Shown piece by piece: positions 8,281 through 17,880 of a stretch of DNA of 64,000 nt. A model generated the notes under the pieces. That model saw nothing but the letters and a program-made list of their open reading frames with translations, made no database searches and was not told the origin of the DNA. The position numbers were made by a program, and so were the translations under genes. The stretch's first letter is position 1. Each line of letters opens with the position of its first letter. The stretch is from Bacteroides caccae. GTDB lineage: Bacteria; Bacteroidota; Bacteroidia; Bacteroidales; Bacteroidaceae. The DNA is taken from NCBI RefSeq assembly GCF_002222615.2, contig NZ_CP022412.2, positions 2,046,001-2,110,000 on the forward strand, written 5' to 3'.

Positions 8281-10488
8281 ATGAAGGAGATACGACGATT
8301 GAGAGTTAAAATATTGATAGGATGCATAGTATGCCTGTTTTCTTTTATATCAAAGGGAACAGCCAACAATTATATAATGAATCCCTATACCAGTACGGAG
8401 ATCTCGGCTGACTCCATTATCGAACGTGTCATGACTTTTGCCCCTTTGTATGAGACAATAGTAAGCGATTATCGCGCGAACCTATATATAAAGGGTAGAA
8501 TGGATATCCAGAAGAAGAATTTTATTCTCCGCTACGTACCTTCCATGTTCCGTTTGCAGAAAGGGGTGCGTGAATATATGCTCGAAACATACAGTGACCT
8601 TCATTATACGGCTCCCAATATCTACGACCAGAAAGTAAAAGCCTCGCAAGGTACAGTGAGAGGAAACAGGGGATTGCCGGGGTTGCTCGAATATTTTAGT
8701 GTAAATATCTACTCGGCTTCGCTTTTAAACGATGAACGCCTGATGTCACCTCTTGCCAAGAACGGACAGAAATTTTATAAATACCGGATAGATAGTGTAA
8801 TGGGCGACCCCAATAACCTTGACTACCGGATACGCTTTATCCCCAAAACGAAAAGCGATCAGTTGGTAGGAGGTTATATGATTGTCAGCAGTAATGTGTG
8901 GAGCGTACGGGAGATACGTTTCTCGGGACGGTCGGAACTGATTACCTTTACTTGCTGGATTAAAATGGGAGAAGTGGGCAAGAAAGACGAGTTTCTGCCG
9001 GTTCGATATGACGTGGAGGCCCTCTTTAAGTTTTTGGGAAACAAGGTTGACGGCTCCTATACGGCTTCTTTGGATTATAAGTCGATCGAACTGAAAGAGA
9101 AGAAAACACGTAAGAAAGAAAAGAAGAAGTATAACCTGTCAGAATCTTTCTCGTTGCAGTGCGATACGAATGCCTACAAAACAGACGCTTCGACTTTTGC
9201 CATACTTCGTCCTATTCCGTTGGCGGACGATGAGAAGAAACTGTATCAGGACTACCAGTTAAGACGCGATACCGTGGTCAGTCAGAAAAAAACGAAAAGC
9301 CAGGCTTTTTGGGGAACAATGGGTGACTTGATGTTGGAAGATTATAAATTCAATTTATCCAATATCGGAAGTGTCCGTTTCTCTCCGTTTATCAATCCGC
9401 TTTTGTTCAGTTATAGCGGTAGCAATGGGTTGTCCTATCGGCAGGACTTCCGGTATAACCGCCTTTTCAGGGGCGATAAGTTGCTCCGCATTGTCCCTCG
9501 ACTGGGGTATAACTTCACCCGGAAAGAGTTCTATTGGGGACTGAATGCCGACTTTGAGTATTGGCCTCAAAAGCGGGGATTCTTCCGGCTGAATGTGGGT
9601 AACGGTAACCGTATTTATAGCAGTAAAGTGTTGGATGAACTGAAAGCCATGCCGGACAGTATCTTTAATTTCGACCTGATTCACCTGGATTATTTTAAGG
9701 ATTTATATTTCAATTTTTTCCATAGCGTTGAAGTTACTAACGGGCTGGATATAAGTGTCGGTTTCTCGGCGCACAAGAGAACTGCAGTGGAGCGTTCCCG
9801 CTTTGTTATTACCGGTGACTATCCGATGCCGCCTCCCGAGTTTATGGATAAGTTCAAGAATACCTATATCAGTTTTGCCCCTCGTATTCGTGTGGAATGG
9901 ACGCCAGGACTTTATTACTACATGAACGGAAAGCGTAAGATAAACCTCCGTTCTTTCTACCCGACTTTCTCGGTCGATTACGAACGGGGTATAAAGGATG
10001 TGTTCAAAAGTACGGGGGAATATGAAAGGATAGAGTTCGACCTTCAACATCAAATCCGTTTGGGACTGATGCGTAATATCTATTACCGCTTCGGATTCGG
10101 CGCATTCACCAATCAGGACGAACTGTATTTTGTGGACTTTGTCAACTTTTCACGTCACAATCTTCCCGTAGGGTGGAATGATGAAATCGGTGGTGTGTTT
10201 CAGGTGCTTGACGGACGTTGGTACAACTCCTCCCGCCGTTATGTACGCGGACATTTCACGTATGAGGCTCCGTTCCTTGTCCTGCGGCATTTGATGAAGT
10301 ATACTCGTTATGTACAAAATGAACGGATCTATGTCAGCGCCCTTTCCATGCCACATCTTCAACCTTATTTGGAAGTGGGATACGGCATTGGCACGCATAT
10401 CTTTGATCTCGGAGTTTTTGTGAGCAGCGAGAACTGGAAGTTTGGCGGGATAGGCTGTAAGTTTACATTCGAGTTGTTTAACCGATAG
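8281..10488 (+). CDS. DUF5686-family outer-membrane protein
   Basis: This protein of about 735 residues has an N-terminal hydrophobic export signal (VKILIGCIVCLFSFISKG), a soluble N-terminal half, a lysine-rich linker at about residues 265-290 (KEKKTRKKEKKKYNLS) and a C-terminal half rich in alternating aromatic strands ending in KFTFELFNR, typical of a beta-barrel inserted by the BAM machinery. This matches the Bacteroidetes DUF5686 family of outer-membrane proteins, whose function is not established. The open frame could start from a TTG at 8269, but that lies within the -7 element, so the ATG at 8281 is chosen. It is monocistronic. Confidence 0.85.
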   Translation: MKEIRRLRVKILIGCIVCLFSFISKGTANNYIMNPYTSTEISADSIIERVMTFAPLYETIVSDYRANLYIKGRMDIQKKNFILRYVPSMFRLQKGVREYMLETYSDLHYTAPNIYDQKVKASQGTVRGNRGLPGLLEYFSVNIYSASLLNDERLMSPLAKNGQKFYKYRIDSVMGDPNNLDYRIRFIPKTKSDQLVGGYMIVSSNVWSVREIRFSGRSELITFTCWIKMGEVGKKDEFLPVRYDVEALFKFLGNKVDGSYTASLDYKSIELKEKKTRKKEKKKYNLSESFSLQCDTNAYKTDASTFAILRPIPLADDEKKLYQDYQLRRDTVVSQKKTKSQAFWGTMGDLMLEDYKFNLSNIGSVRFSPFINPLLFSYSGSNGLSYRQDFRYNRLFRGDKLLRIVPRLGYNFTRKEFYWGLNADFEYWPQKRGFFRLNVGNGNRIYSSKVLDELKAMPDSIFNFDLIHLDYFKDLYFNFFHSVEVTNGLDISVGFSAHKRTAVERSRFVITGDYPMPPPEFMDKFKNTYISFAPRIRVEWTPGLYYYMNGKRKINLRSFYPTFSVDYERGIKDVFKSTGEYERIEFDLQHQIRLGLMRNIYYRFGFGAFTNQDELYFVDFVNFSRHNLPVGWNDEIGGVFQVLDGRWYNSSRRYVRGHFTYEAPFLVLRHLMKYTRYVQNERIYVSALSMPHLQPYLEVGYGIGTHIFDLGVFVSSENWKFGGIGCKFTFELFNR

Positions 10489-10503
10489 TTTTCTGCGTTC
10501 CGG

Positions 10504-10534
10504 TTGGATATCCGGGAATTATTTTCTACCTTTG
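10504..10534 (+). promoter_or_regulatory. Retron promoter (TTGG ... TACCTTTG)
   Basis: TACCTTTG at 10527-10534 is a consensus -7 box, with a TTGG-type -33 element at 10504-10507, 19 bases upstream. The predicted start of transcription, a few bases after 10534, coincides with the first base of the a1 repeat at 10538, as expected for a retron transcript. Confidence 0.7.
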
Positions 10535-10537
10535 TGT

Positions 10538-10667
10538 AGAAGAGGATGAGGGCAGAATTTAGCACAAGAGAGGTGTAGTCGCCTCATAAGCACAGGTATT
10601 TTCCTAGAAAATAAATTACTAGGTATACATACCTAAATTTATTTTAGTAAATAACTCATCCTCTTCT
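10538..10667 (+). ncRNA. Retron msr-msd non-coding RNA
   Basis: The region is bounded by a perfect 13-bp inverted repeat, AGAAGAGGATGAG at 10538-10550 (a1) and CTCATCCTCTTCT at 10655-10667 (a2). Between them lie a candidate branch guanosine in TTTAGCAC (G10562), an msr stem GAGGTG/CGCCTC at 10570-10585 with a 4-base loop, and a long msd hairpin at about 10597-10653. The msd pairs TATTT with AAATA, CTA with TAG, AAATAAATT with AATTTATTT and TAGGTA with TACCTA around a TACA loop, with small bulges on the left arm. A retron reverse transcriptase begins 23 nt downstream. The RNA would serve as primer and template for a branched msDNA of roughly 55-60 nt. The exact ends and branch base are inferred. 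Confidence 0.88.
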
Positions 10668-10690
10668 CCTTAGTTTTATACAGATGCACA

Positions 10691-11821
10691 ATGAACAAAA
10701 TTCTAATAACGATACTTATTATCACCGGCTTTTTGATTTATAAAATGATTTCCTCGAGCAGGAGACAAGAAGGGTATAAAAGGTGGAAAGCAACAGGCGG
10801 TGGTAAAGAAGAAAAGGTTGATAAAACAAAATGGGAGCGAGGATCCTGGCTTCGTCATGCAATGGGTGTTACTACTCCGGTGGCCCCCTATACTCCGAGA
10901 TTTGAAAAAGAGGCTGTAATCTGGTGTGCTGCTCTGTTAGGAGTGGAAGTGAACCGCCTGGAAGAAATATTGAACAATGTTTCCGGGCATTATCAGGAGT
11001 TTTGGATGAGAAAAAGAAGCGGAGGGTATCGTATGATTTCTGCTCCGGACAAGGATTTGCAGGCTATCCAATCTACTATTTATTCGCGTATTTTATCATC
11101 GGTGACGATAGTTCATCCGGCAGCCGTCGGTTTTCGCTGCGGTCGGTCTGTGGTGGACAATGCTGCTCCTCATTTGGGTAAGCGGTATGTGTTGAAAATG
11201 GATATTCATGATTTCTTCGGCTCTATACGAAGCCCGAGAGTGAGGCAGACATTTAAGAAAATAGGTTATCCGGAGAATGTGTCGAAAGTACTGGGGGCTT
11301 TGTGTTGCCTGCACAGGCATTTGCCGCAAGGAGCGCCTACAAGTCCGGCTTTAAGTAATATTGTGGGATACGAAATGGACAGGAAACTCTCAGCGTTGGC
11401 TGCGGAATACGGGTTGACTTATACCCGTTATGCCGACGACCTAACCTTTTCGGGAGATGTGTTTCCGAAAGAGCAGATCATCCCTCAAGTCAAACGGATT
11501 ATCCGTGATGAGAAGTTCGAGCCGAACCATAAAAAGACTCATTTTATGAATCAGAGTAGTAGGAAGATTATTACGGGGGTGTCTGTCGCTTCCGGTGTGA
11601 AGCTGACTATTCCTAAAAGCAAAAAGAGGGAGATTCGCAAGAATGTTTATTTCATCCTGACGAAAGGTCTGGCAGAACACCAGCGCAGGATCGGCTCTCA
11701 TGATCCAGCTTATCTGAAACGGCTTATCGGAATGCTTTGCTATTGGCGGGCGATAGAACCGGACAATACCTATGCATCCGATTCCATTGCTGCTTTGAAA
11801 CGTTTGGAGAAAGGGTATTAG
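10691..11821 (+). CDS. Retron reverse transcriptase with N-terminal membrane helix
   Basis: This 376-residue group-II-like reverse transcriptase makes msDNA from the adjacent msr-msd RNA. Visible motifs are the retron-specific NAxxH box (NAAPH, 157-161) just before LKMDIHDFFGSI, LPQGAPTSPALSN, the catalytic YADDLTFSG (YADD at 247-250), and ITG at 294-296, the retron VTG-type motif. Unusually, residues 3-19 (ILITILIITGFLIYKMI) form a predicted transmembrane helix followed by a basic stretch. A start at the ATG at 10745 would remove this helix, but codon use and spacing favour 10691. No separate effector gene follows. The gene ends 4 nt inside the convergent helicase-nuclease gene. It probably acts in phage defence; this is a family-level inference. 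Confidence 0.92.
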   Translation: MNKILITILIITGFLIYKMISSSRRQEGYKRWKATGGGKEEKVDKTKWERGSWLRHAMGVTTPVAPYTPRFEKEAVIWCAALLGVEVNRLEEILNNVSGHYQEFWMRKRSGGYRMISAPDKDLQAIQSTIYSRILSSVTIVHPAAVGFRCGRSVVDNAAPHLGKRYVLKMDIHDFFGSIRSPRVRQTFKKIGYPENVSKVLGALCCLHRHLPQGAPTSPALSNIVGYEMDRKLSALAAEYGLTYTRYADDLTFSGDVFPKEQIIPQVKRIIRDEKFEPNHKKTHFMNQSSRKIITGVSVASGVKLTIPKSKKREIRKNVYFILTKGLAEHQRRIGSHDPAYLKRLIGMLCYWRAIEPDNTYASDSIAALKRLEKGY

Positions 11822-14800
11822 TCTGCAATCGTTACTTTTTCATTGTCTATTTTGGCATAATTTTTTTTTATGGCTTTATTGATTCCTCTCTGCATGACAG
11901 TGTCTATGTTTGATCCCATACGTGTGAAACCGAATTCTTGTGCGCACGCTTTCACCAAATCCGCCAAAGGAAGACTGATAGAATCAGCCAATAGTTGCCG
12001 TACTGCGTTGGCTATCTCTTCGGGTGGCAAATCTGTTGCATCCCGATCGGACTCGGGGCGGTAACCGGAATAGAGACAGCATTGTACTTCATCTTTCCAG
12101 AAGAAGACGAGACCATCGTATGTGGTACGGTAGAGGTGAAGGCTGTCGAAGATCTTTTCCAGATGCGCTTCTATCCGTTGTCCCAACCGGCTGATTCCCC
12201 ATTCGACCAGAACCTTTTTGCAGAGTAATGATTTGCTGATGGGTGCTTCGTTTTCTATGAGTTTCCGGATTTGAAAGATAAGAATAGGGATGTTCTCCGT
12301 AGCGAAGAAATCTTTCGAAGAATATTTGTTCGGGTTCACTTTCGTGCTGTTATACTTTCGTTGGGGAATATCGGCGGAGATTATTTCCGGTTTTGCGAAA
12401 ACCGGTGTTGTCTTTAGCGATACTTCCTTTATCGGTGCCTCGTTTAGTGTTACTTCTTTTATTTGCCCACCTTTTATGGGTTCTTCGCTGCGTGTTTCTT
12501 TCCGGGTTGGTTCTTCCTGCCGAGGTTCTTTTTGTTTGGAAACGGAGGTTCCTTTGCTGATTGCTTCCTGTATGGATGCAATGACTTCATCCGGCTTCTC
12601 CCACCAGTCCATTGTCCAAATGCGGCAGATGTTCCAGCCGAGTGCTTTCAATACATTGTTTTGGACAATCTCACGGTCGCGTGCGGTTTTCGTACGTTTG
12701 TAGTTCTTTCCGTCACAGATGATACCTAGTTGATAATTGGATGTGTTTTGAGGATCCACAATTCCAATATCAATTTTATAGCCAGAACATCCGATGTCCG
12801 TATGTACGGTATATCCTAAAGAGCGTAGTTTGTCCGCTATGATATTTTCGATAGATACCGTTTCTTCCGATAAAGAGGGAAGGGAGCTGCCGGGTGTGTT
12901 CCTTGTACCTTTTTCCGCATATTCGAGAAACCGTTTCAGTCCAGCCACTCCGATAGACGAAGTCCGGTTGAGGTCTATCATATCCGATCTTAAAGTAGAG
13001 AAGATTATCATCTCATACCGGGCACGGGATACGGCTACATTCAGTCGCCTTTCTCCGCCGATCCGGTTTAACGGACCGAAATTCATGCTGACGCGCCCTT
13101 CGGAATCGGGACCATAGCCGACAGAGAAAAGAATGACATCCCGCTCGTCTCCCTGCACATTCTCCAGGTTCTTGATGAACAAAGGTTCTTCACTTTCCAG
13201 TGCAAGTGTTTCCAGTTCGGGGTGAAAGATGAAGAGGTCGGATAGCAAATCTTCTATCAATGCTTGTTGGACGACGCTGAAAGTAACAACACCGATACTC
13301 TTCCGCCTTAATTCTTCACTTCTTAATCTTCTTGCTATTTCGTCTACTACGGCTTGTGCTTCCGCCCGGTTTTGGCGGGACTTTCCTTTGTCATAGTAAC
13401 CGTCGATTGCTACCATTCTCACTTTGGATTCAATGTTGTCCGGAGACGGGAAGGTCATTAGTTTATTGTCGTAATATTCCGAATTGCTGAAGGCGATAAG
13501 GCTCTCATGTTTGCTTCGGTAGTGCCATAACAGATATTTAGAAGGAATAGACAGTGCCAGGCAATCATCGAGAATGCTTTCGAGGTCTTCCAGTTCTATA
13601 TTATCCTCGTCAACGGTGTTGACGGAGAAGAAGCTGGTGGGAGGCATTTGTTTCGGGTCACCTACGATCACTACGTTCTTGCCGCGTGCAATAGCACCTA
13701 CGGCTTCATAAGTCGGCATTTGTGAGGCTTCGTCAAAAACGATCAGATCGAATTTATCCGCATCTGCGTCAATGTATTGGGCTACGGAAAGCGGACTCAT
13801 CAACATACACGGGCACATACGCGACAGTAGAGTGGGGATCTGGTCGAACAACTTGCGGATAGATATGCCACGTGCATTGTTGCGGATATTCTTCTGGAGT
13901 ATGCCAACTTCGGAACTCTGGATTGCTGCATGAGTAAAAGACGGAATGTTTGAAGCTAATCTGGCGAACAACTCTCTTTGGGTGATTGTCTCAAAATTCG
14001 TCGATATTTGTTTGTATTTCGCTATGATATCGTTGAATATCTTGCCGTTGAATAATTCCAGTGTCGGCTCTTTTGAGATAATATAGCGGATAGCTGCCTG
14101 ATAAAAACTCTTGTGGAAGCTGTCGATAAGCCGGTCGGTCGGGATATTCTTCTCTTTATATTCCAGGGCAATGAATCCTATACCCAGTTTATCCAGTTGG
14201 CGGTATGCCTGGAGCCACTGGTACCAGTCTTTGAGCTTGTCCAGATTTTCTTTGTGGAGGCGGGCTTTTGCCAGAGCGGTGTTTATCCAGTCGGCAGAGT
14301 TCATGTAAAGCGTTTCGGCAGATATGCCCAGCGTGGAAGAAAGCCGGTTCTCAATGTTTACCAATCTTTCGGCAAGTTGGTATAATTCATTTAGGGAATG
14401 GGCGTGCATATCTCTGAATGACCGGAGCCCTTCCGTTAGCTGCACGGACAGGTTTTGCTTGATTTGCGTTGCCTTGGCAATATTCTTCGAATAATTCAGT
14501 AGAAGGGAATGGAGGACTCCCATATCATTAATGATCTGTTCAATTGTGCTCCAGTCTTCACTTCTTCCGAAGCCTCCGAACAGGGAAGGCAGCCTGTCAG
14601 CGTGTTTCCGGACGAACTCCGCTTCTTCCTGATAATGGATGATTTGGTGGAGCAGGGGCTTGACGGCTTCCGGTTTGACAGGCTTCAAAGCATATAGATT
14701 GATTGCCTTTTTGATTTTTTTCTGTCCGAAATATCTGGGAAGAAACCATTGGGCGCTCACCCTGTTCCATTCTGCGAGCATTTGTGTTGCATTTATTTCG

Positions 14801-17712
14801 AGAATCTCTTTGGTGAATCCGGTTTCTACGGTTGCTTTTATCTCATCACGTTTCCTGCCACGAGCGGACACTTCGCGATATTCGTCGAGAGTCTCGCTCA
14901 ATGAAGATGCTGTCAGCAATCCGGGAGTGAGTTCGGGAATGTCGAGTACTTTTCGGACAATGTCCGCTGTCGTTTGGAAATCCATGCGTGTGGGGTGCAT
15001 ATCCGTATCTCTCAGTAGTGTGGGAAATACGGATAACTTCGGCTGAATTGTGCTCAGCAAGTCGATGAAAGTGCTCAGTAATTGGGCAGCTTCTTCCTTT
15101 ATGGCAGACGAATATTCCGCAATAGAGATTCCCGATAGCGGATGTTGATAAGGATGTCCGCAAGCATTGGCAGTTCTTACCAGAGTTTCGACAGCTTCTT
15201 TCCATTCGGAGAATGTTTCTTTGTTCAATGTATCCAGATAGCTTTGCGGAATATCAAAACAAGGCTCTCCGTCTGTTGATTGATAGTGGATAATGGCATC
15301 GTATAAAGAAATGCCGAAAGGATATTCCTTATGTAAGGCTTCTGTGTATCCGTTTAATTCCGCCCGCAGTTGCAACAAGCGTTCCGCTTCCTTTTTAAAT
15401 TCTTCGGGAGAAGTCTGTTTGATGATTTCAGTCGTTTCTCTAAGTTGTGAGATAACGGCGGATTTCTTAGTCTTGTTGGAGTGAATTTCCAGGCAGAAGG
15501 GAGCAAGTCCGATCGCTGCCAACCTGTTTTGAACAACAGAGAGGGCAGCCATTTTTTCTGCTACAAATAATACACGTTTGCCGTTGTATAAAGCATTGGC
15601 GATAATGTTGGTAATGGTTTGCGACTTTCCCGTGCCCGGAGGGCCGTGCAAGATGAAAGTCTTGTCGTGTACCGCTTCATAGATAGCCTCCAGTTGGGAC
15701 GAATCGGCAATAATAGGCAATACGATATCTGCCGGAGACAGTTCCTTATCCATGTAGGTGGCATCTATTTCTTCAGTTGTGGCATCCCATTCTATCTTTC
15801 CGTTGATGAGGCTCGAAACAATTTTATTCTGAGTCAGTTTATTGGCATTGTTGTGGATATCATTCCACATGATAAACTTGTTAAAGGAGAATATTCCCAG
15901 GATAGCCTGTTCTTCCACGTCCCATTTGCGCTGGTTCTTAATGCTGTTTCGGATAATGGAGTAGATAAGCTTGACGTTTACACCGCTTTCATCAGTCGGC
16001 AACGGGTCCAGTCCGGGGACGGAGATCCCGAAGTTTTGGCGGAGCATTTCCAACAAGGTGATATTCATCATCGTTTCCTCCTCACGTGAACGGATGACGT
16101 ATCCTTTGGCCGCTGACTTACGGATGATTTCTACCGGTAATAGCAGGATAGGAGCATAGCGGGGACGTTCGCTGGAAGGTGACTCGTACCATTTTAGCAG
16201 TCCGAGAGCGAGATAAAGCGTATTCGCCCCGTTTTCTTCAATAGAAGTACGGGAAGAACGGTACAAGTGGGTAAGCGCTTTGCTCAAATCATTTTCCGGC
16301 AGATAAAAACGTAATCTTTTCTGGGAAAGCTCCGAATTTACAAAATCAGTAATCGGGTCGGAAGCCGGTATTGAAGAATAGATTCCGAACTCCATGCCCG
16401 GATTCTCCCAGTCGGAAGGACGGTGCAGGATGCGGAACTCTTCCCCGTCTGCTAAAGCGTCTTCCAGGCAGGAGAGATTGGCGGGAATAAGTTGAAGCGT
16501 GTTTTTGGTAATCCGGATATTCAGCAGGTTGTTGCGCAGGCTTAGGTCTAATAGCCGTCGTTCCCACAATAGTTGTTTGGTTATGACCGTCTGCGTTTCG
16601 TTGCCGGATAAATCGTATGGATTGATACTTTGCGGGGTGGCATAAGCCGTATCTTTATTATATAAAGCGGTATCTTCTTCTATTTCCCAGATCTGTCCGT
16701 TCAGTACCCGTTGCGGTACGGGACGGATTCCCGAATGCCTTGCCCGCTTGACATCTATCGCAAGGATGAACTTGCTTGAATCGGTCAGTTTACCGTTTGC
16801 GCTTTTCACTGCATCATCGAAATCGGAATGCTGTCCCATGTTCATGCAGGTCGTTTCAACCAGCGTGATGTCATAAATCCCCTCGGCAGTCCTTTTGGTT
16901 AATAGCGAAACATCATCAATTGTAGCGTCCGGAAAAGTTTCGGGCACCAGCCAAGCACCTGCAAAGGCGTGTCCCCGGGCGATGATGAGGAGAGCATTCA
17001 GTCCGATAGCTTCCAGGCAGGAGGCGTAAAGCAACGCCATATCCAGGCAAGTCCCCAGCTTCTGAGCCAGGACGGAATCGGTGAGCCGGATGCGTTGCCC
17101 GTACTCCTCAAAGCTAGCCGGGATAGTGCTGTAAATAATCTGCTGCTCGGTGATAGCAGTATAGACGGCGGCCATTTGCTTTCTTACCCTGTCCGGGTTA
17201 CGGCTCTGGTATTCGTCCAGTGACGGATTTCCTGTCCACTGCTCCAAAATGGTAGCGGCTCGTTTGATGACGGGCGAAATAACAGCATGATTGGGAGTGA
17301 TGAACGCAGCCAGCATTTCGGGCAGGACATTGAGTCCGCCCCATTGGTCATAAGCGAGAATATCAATCGGATACGTTTGCGAGAATATAGCTTTCGTTTC
17401 TGACGTGATTTCTACTTTCAGGCTGCCTGATAATCTTTCGGTCAGTTGGGTGAAATAATTGGTGGACAAGGTGAGATTGAAAGTTTGCAGACAGACCCGG
17501 TCGTTAGCCGGAATTGCTTCTATAACTGTTGGAACAGAATTACCAAAGGTCGGTTCGGTGGTGATTTGCACTTGTACATCTTTCAGTGGAGCATGTGTCG
17601 TGTTCTCAATTGAAATCTGATGAATAATAGATGCGCCGTTCTGCTGCATCGCGAAATTAATAAGCGGCAAATAGTCGCATTGCACCTTGACTTTGTCCAA
17701 TCTCTCGTCCAT
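11818..17712 (-). CDS. DUF4011 / SF1 helicase / Vsr-like nuclease / DUF3320 giant defence protein
   Basis: This roughly 1964-residue protein has, in order: an N-terminal beta-rich region; a transglutaminase-like segment near 210-250 (GTCLDMALLYASCLEAIGL); DUF4011 from about 380 (WERRLLDLSLRNNLLNIR); an SF1 (Upf1-like) helicase with Walker A HGPPGTGKS near 690, DEASQMP near 1326, GDPKQMPP, QGDERD and VAVSRAR; a PD-(D/E)xK/Vsr-like nuclease near 1620-1717 (KIDIGIVDP, then IICDGKNY); a charged, proline-containing linker; and DUF3320. From memory this is the architecture of the Hhe-type anti-phage helicase. The frame opens at 17799, but the added N-terminus is translated promoter DNA; MDERLDKVKV at 17712 is chosen. 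It converges on and overlaps the retron gene, suggesting one defence island. Confidence 0.88.
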   Translation of the reverse strand: MDERLDKVKVQCDYLPLINFAMQQNGASIIHQISIENTTHAPLKDVQVQITTEPTFGNSVPTVIEAIPANDRVCLQTFNLTLSTNYFTQLTERLSGSLKVEITSETKAIFSQTYPIDILAYDQWGGLNVLPEMLAAFITPNHAVISPVIKRAATILEQWTGNPSLDEYQSRNPDRVRKQMAAVYTAITEQQIIYSTIPASFEEYGQRIRLTDSVLAQKLGTCLDMALLYASCLEAIGLNALLIIARGHAFAGAWLVPETFPDATIDDVSLLTKRTAEGIYDITLVETTCMNMGQHSDFDDAVKSANGKLTDSSKFILAIDVKRARHSGIRPVPQRVLNGQIWEIEEDTALYNKDTAYATPQSINPYDLSGNETQTVITKQLLWERRLLDLSLRNNLLNIRITKNTLQLIPANLSCLEDALADGEEFRILHRPSDWENPGMEFGIYSSIPASDPITDFVNSELSQKRLRFYLPENDLSKALTHLYRSSRTSIEENGANTLYLALGLLKWYESPSSERPRYAPILLLPVEIIRKSAAKGYVIRSREEETMMNITLLEMLRQNFGISVPGLDPLPTDESGVNVKLIYSIIRNSIKNQRKWDVEEQAILGIFSFNKFIMWNDIHNNANKLTQNKIVSSLINGKIEWDATTEEIDATYMDKELSPADIVLPIIADSSQLEAIYEAVHDKTFILHGPPGTGKSQTITNIIANALYNGKRVLFVAEKMAALSVVQNRLAAIGLAPFCLEIHSNKTKKSAVISQLRETTEIIKQTSPEEFKKEAERLLQLRAELNGYTEALHKEYPFGISLYDAIIHYQSTDGEPCFDIPQSYLDTLNKETFSEWKEAVETLVRTANACGHPYQHPLSGISIAEYSSAIKEEAAQLLSTFIDLLSTIQPKLSVFPTLLRDTDMHPTRMDFQTTADIVRKVLDIPELTPGLLTASSLSETLDEYREVSARGRKRDEIKATVETGFTKEILEINATQMLAEWNRVSAQWFLPRYFGQKKIKKAINLYALKPVKPEAVKPLLHQIIHYQEEAEFVRKHADRLPSLFGGFGRSEDWSTIEQIINDMGVLHSLLLNYSKNIAKATQIKQNLSVQLTEGLRSFRDMHAHSLNELYQLAERLVNIENRLSSTLGISAETLYMNSADWINTALAKARLHKENLDKLKDWYQWLQAYRQLDKLGIGFIALEYKEKNIPTDRLIDSFHKSFYQAAIRYIISKEPTLELFNGKIFNDIIAKYKQISTNFETITQRELFARLASNIPSFTHAAIQSSEVGILQKNIRNNARGISIRKLFDQIPTLLSRMCPCMLMSPLSVAQYIDADADKFDLIVFDEASQMPTYEAVGAIARGKNVVIVGDPKQMPPTSFFSVNTVDEDNIELEDLESILDDCLALSIPSKYLLWHYRSKHESLIAFSNSEYYDNKLMTFPSPDNIESKVRMVAIDGYYDKGKSRQNRAEAQAVVDEIARRLRSEELRRKSIGVVTFSVVQQALIEDLLSDLFIFHPELETLALESEEPLFIKNLENVQGDERDVILFSVGYGPDSEGRVSMNFGPLNRIGGERRLNVAVSRARYEMIIFSTLRSDMIDLNRTSSIGVAGLKRFLEYAEKGTRNTPGSSLPSLSEETVSIENIIADKLRSLGYTVHTDIGCSGYKIDIGIVDPQNTSNYQLGIICDGKNYKRTKTARDREIVQNNVLKALGWNICRIWTMDWWEKPDEVIASIQEAISKGTSVSKQKEPRQEEPTRKETRSEEPIKGGQIKEVTLNEAPIKEVSLKTTPVFAKPEIISADIPQRKYNSTKVNPNKYSSKDFFATENIPILIFQIRKLIENEAPISKSLLCKKVLVEWGISRLGQRIEAHLEKIFDSLHLYRTTYDGLVFFWKDEVQCCLYSGYRPESDRDATDLPPEEIANAVRQLLADSISLPLADLVKACAQEFGFTRMGSNIDTVMQRGINKAIKKNYAKIDNEKVTIAD

Positions 17713-17787
17713 GGCTAGAGCTATATAAATTAAGACTTGCAATATTACAAAAAATAAGGATATAAGCATCTTTTCTTTTGGCATTCT

Positions 17788-17818
17788 TTTGGCAATCAAG
17801 AAAATATTTCTACCTTTG
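17788..17818 (+). promoter_or_regulatory. rpsA promoter (TTTG ... TACCTTTG)
   Basis: TTTG at 17788-17791 and TACCTTTG at 17811-17818 are 19 bases apart, a textbook Bacteroides housekeeping promoter. The AT-rich leader to the rpsA ATG is about 55 nt. The region is shared divergently with the helicase gene. Confidence 0.8.
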
Positions 17819-17880
17819 CGCCCGATTTATAGATAATATAATGTCTTATTTAATTAAAGTATTAAACAATTTATTTATTA

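Noticed and set aside
11821..13117. Several plus-strand frames downstream of the retron RT as a retron effector
   Set aside because: They are antisense to the nuclease and DUF3320 part of the convergent protein and show no domain or start signal.
17713..17799. N-terminal hydrophobic extension of the helicase-nuclease as a membrane anchor
   Set aside because: The extra residues come from the AT-rich divergent promoter region shared with rpsA; MDERLDKVKV at 17712 is a better start.
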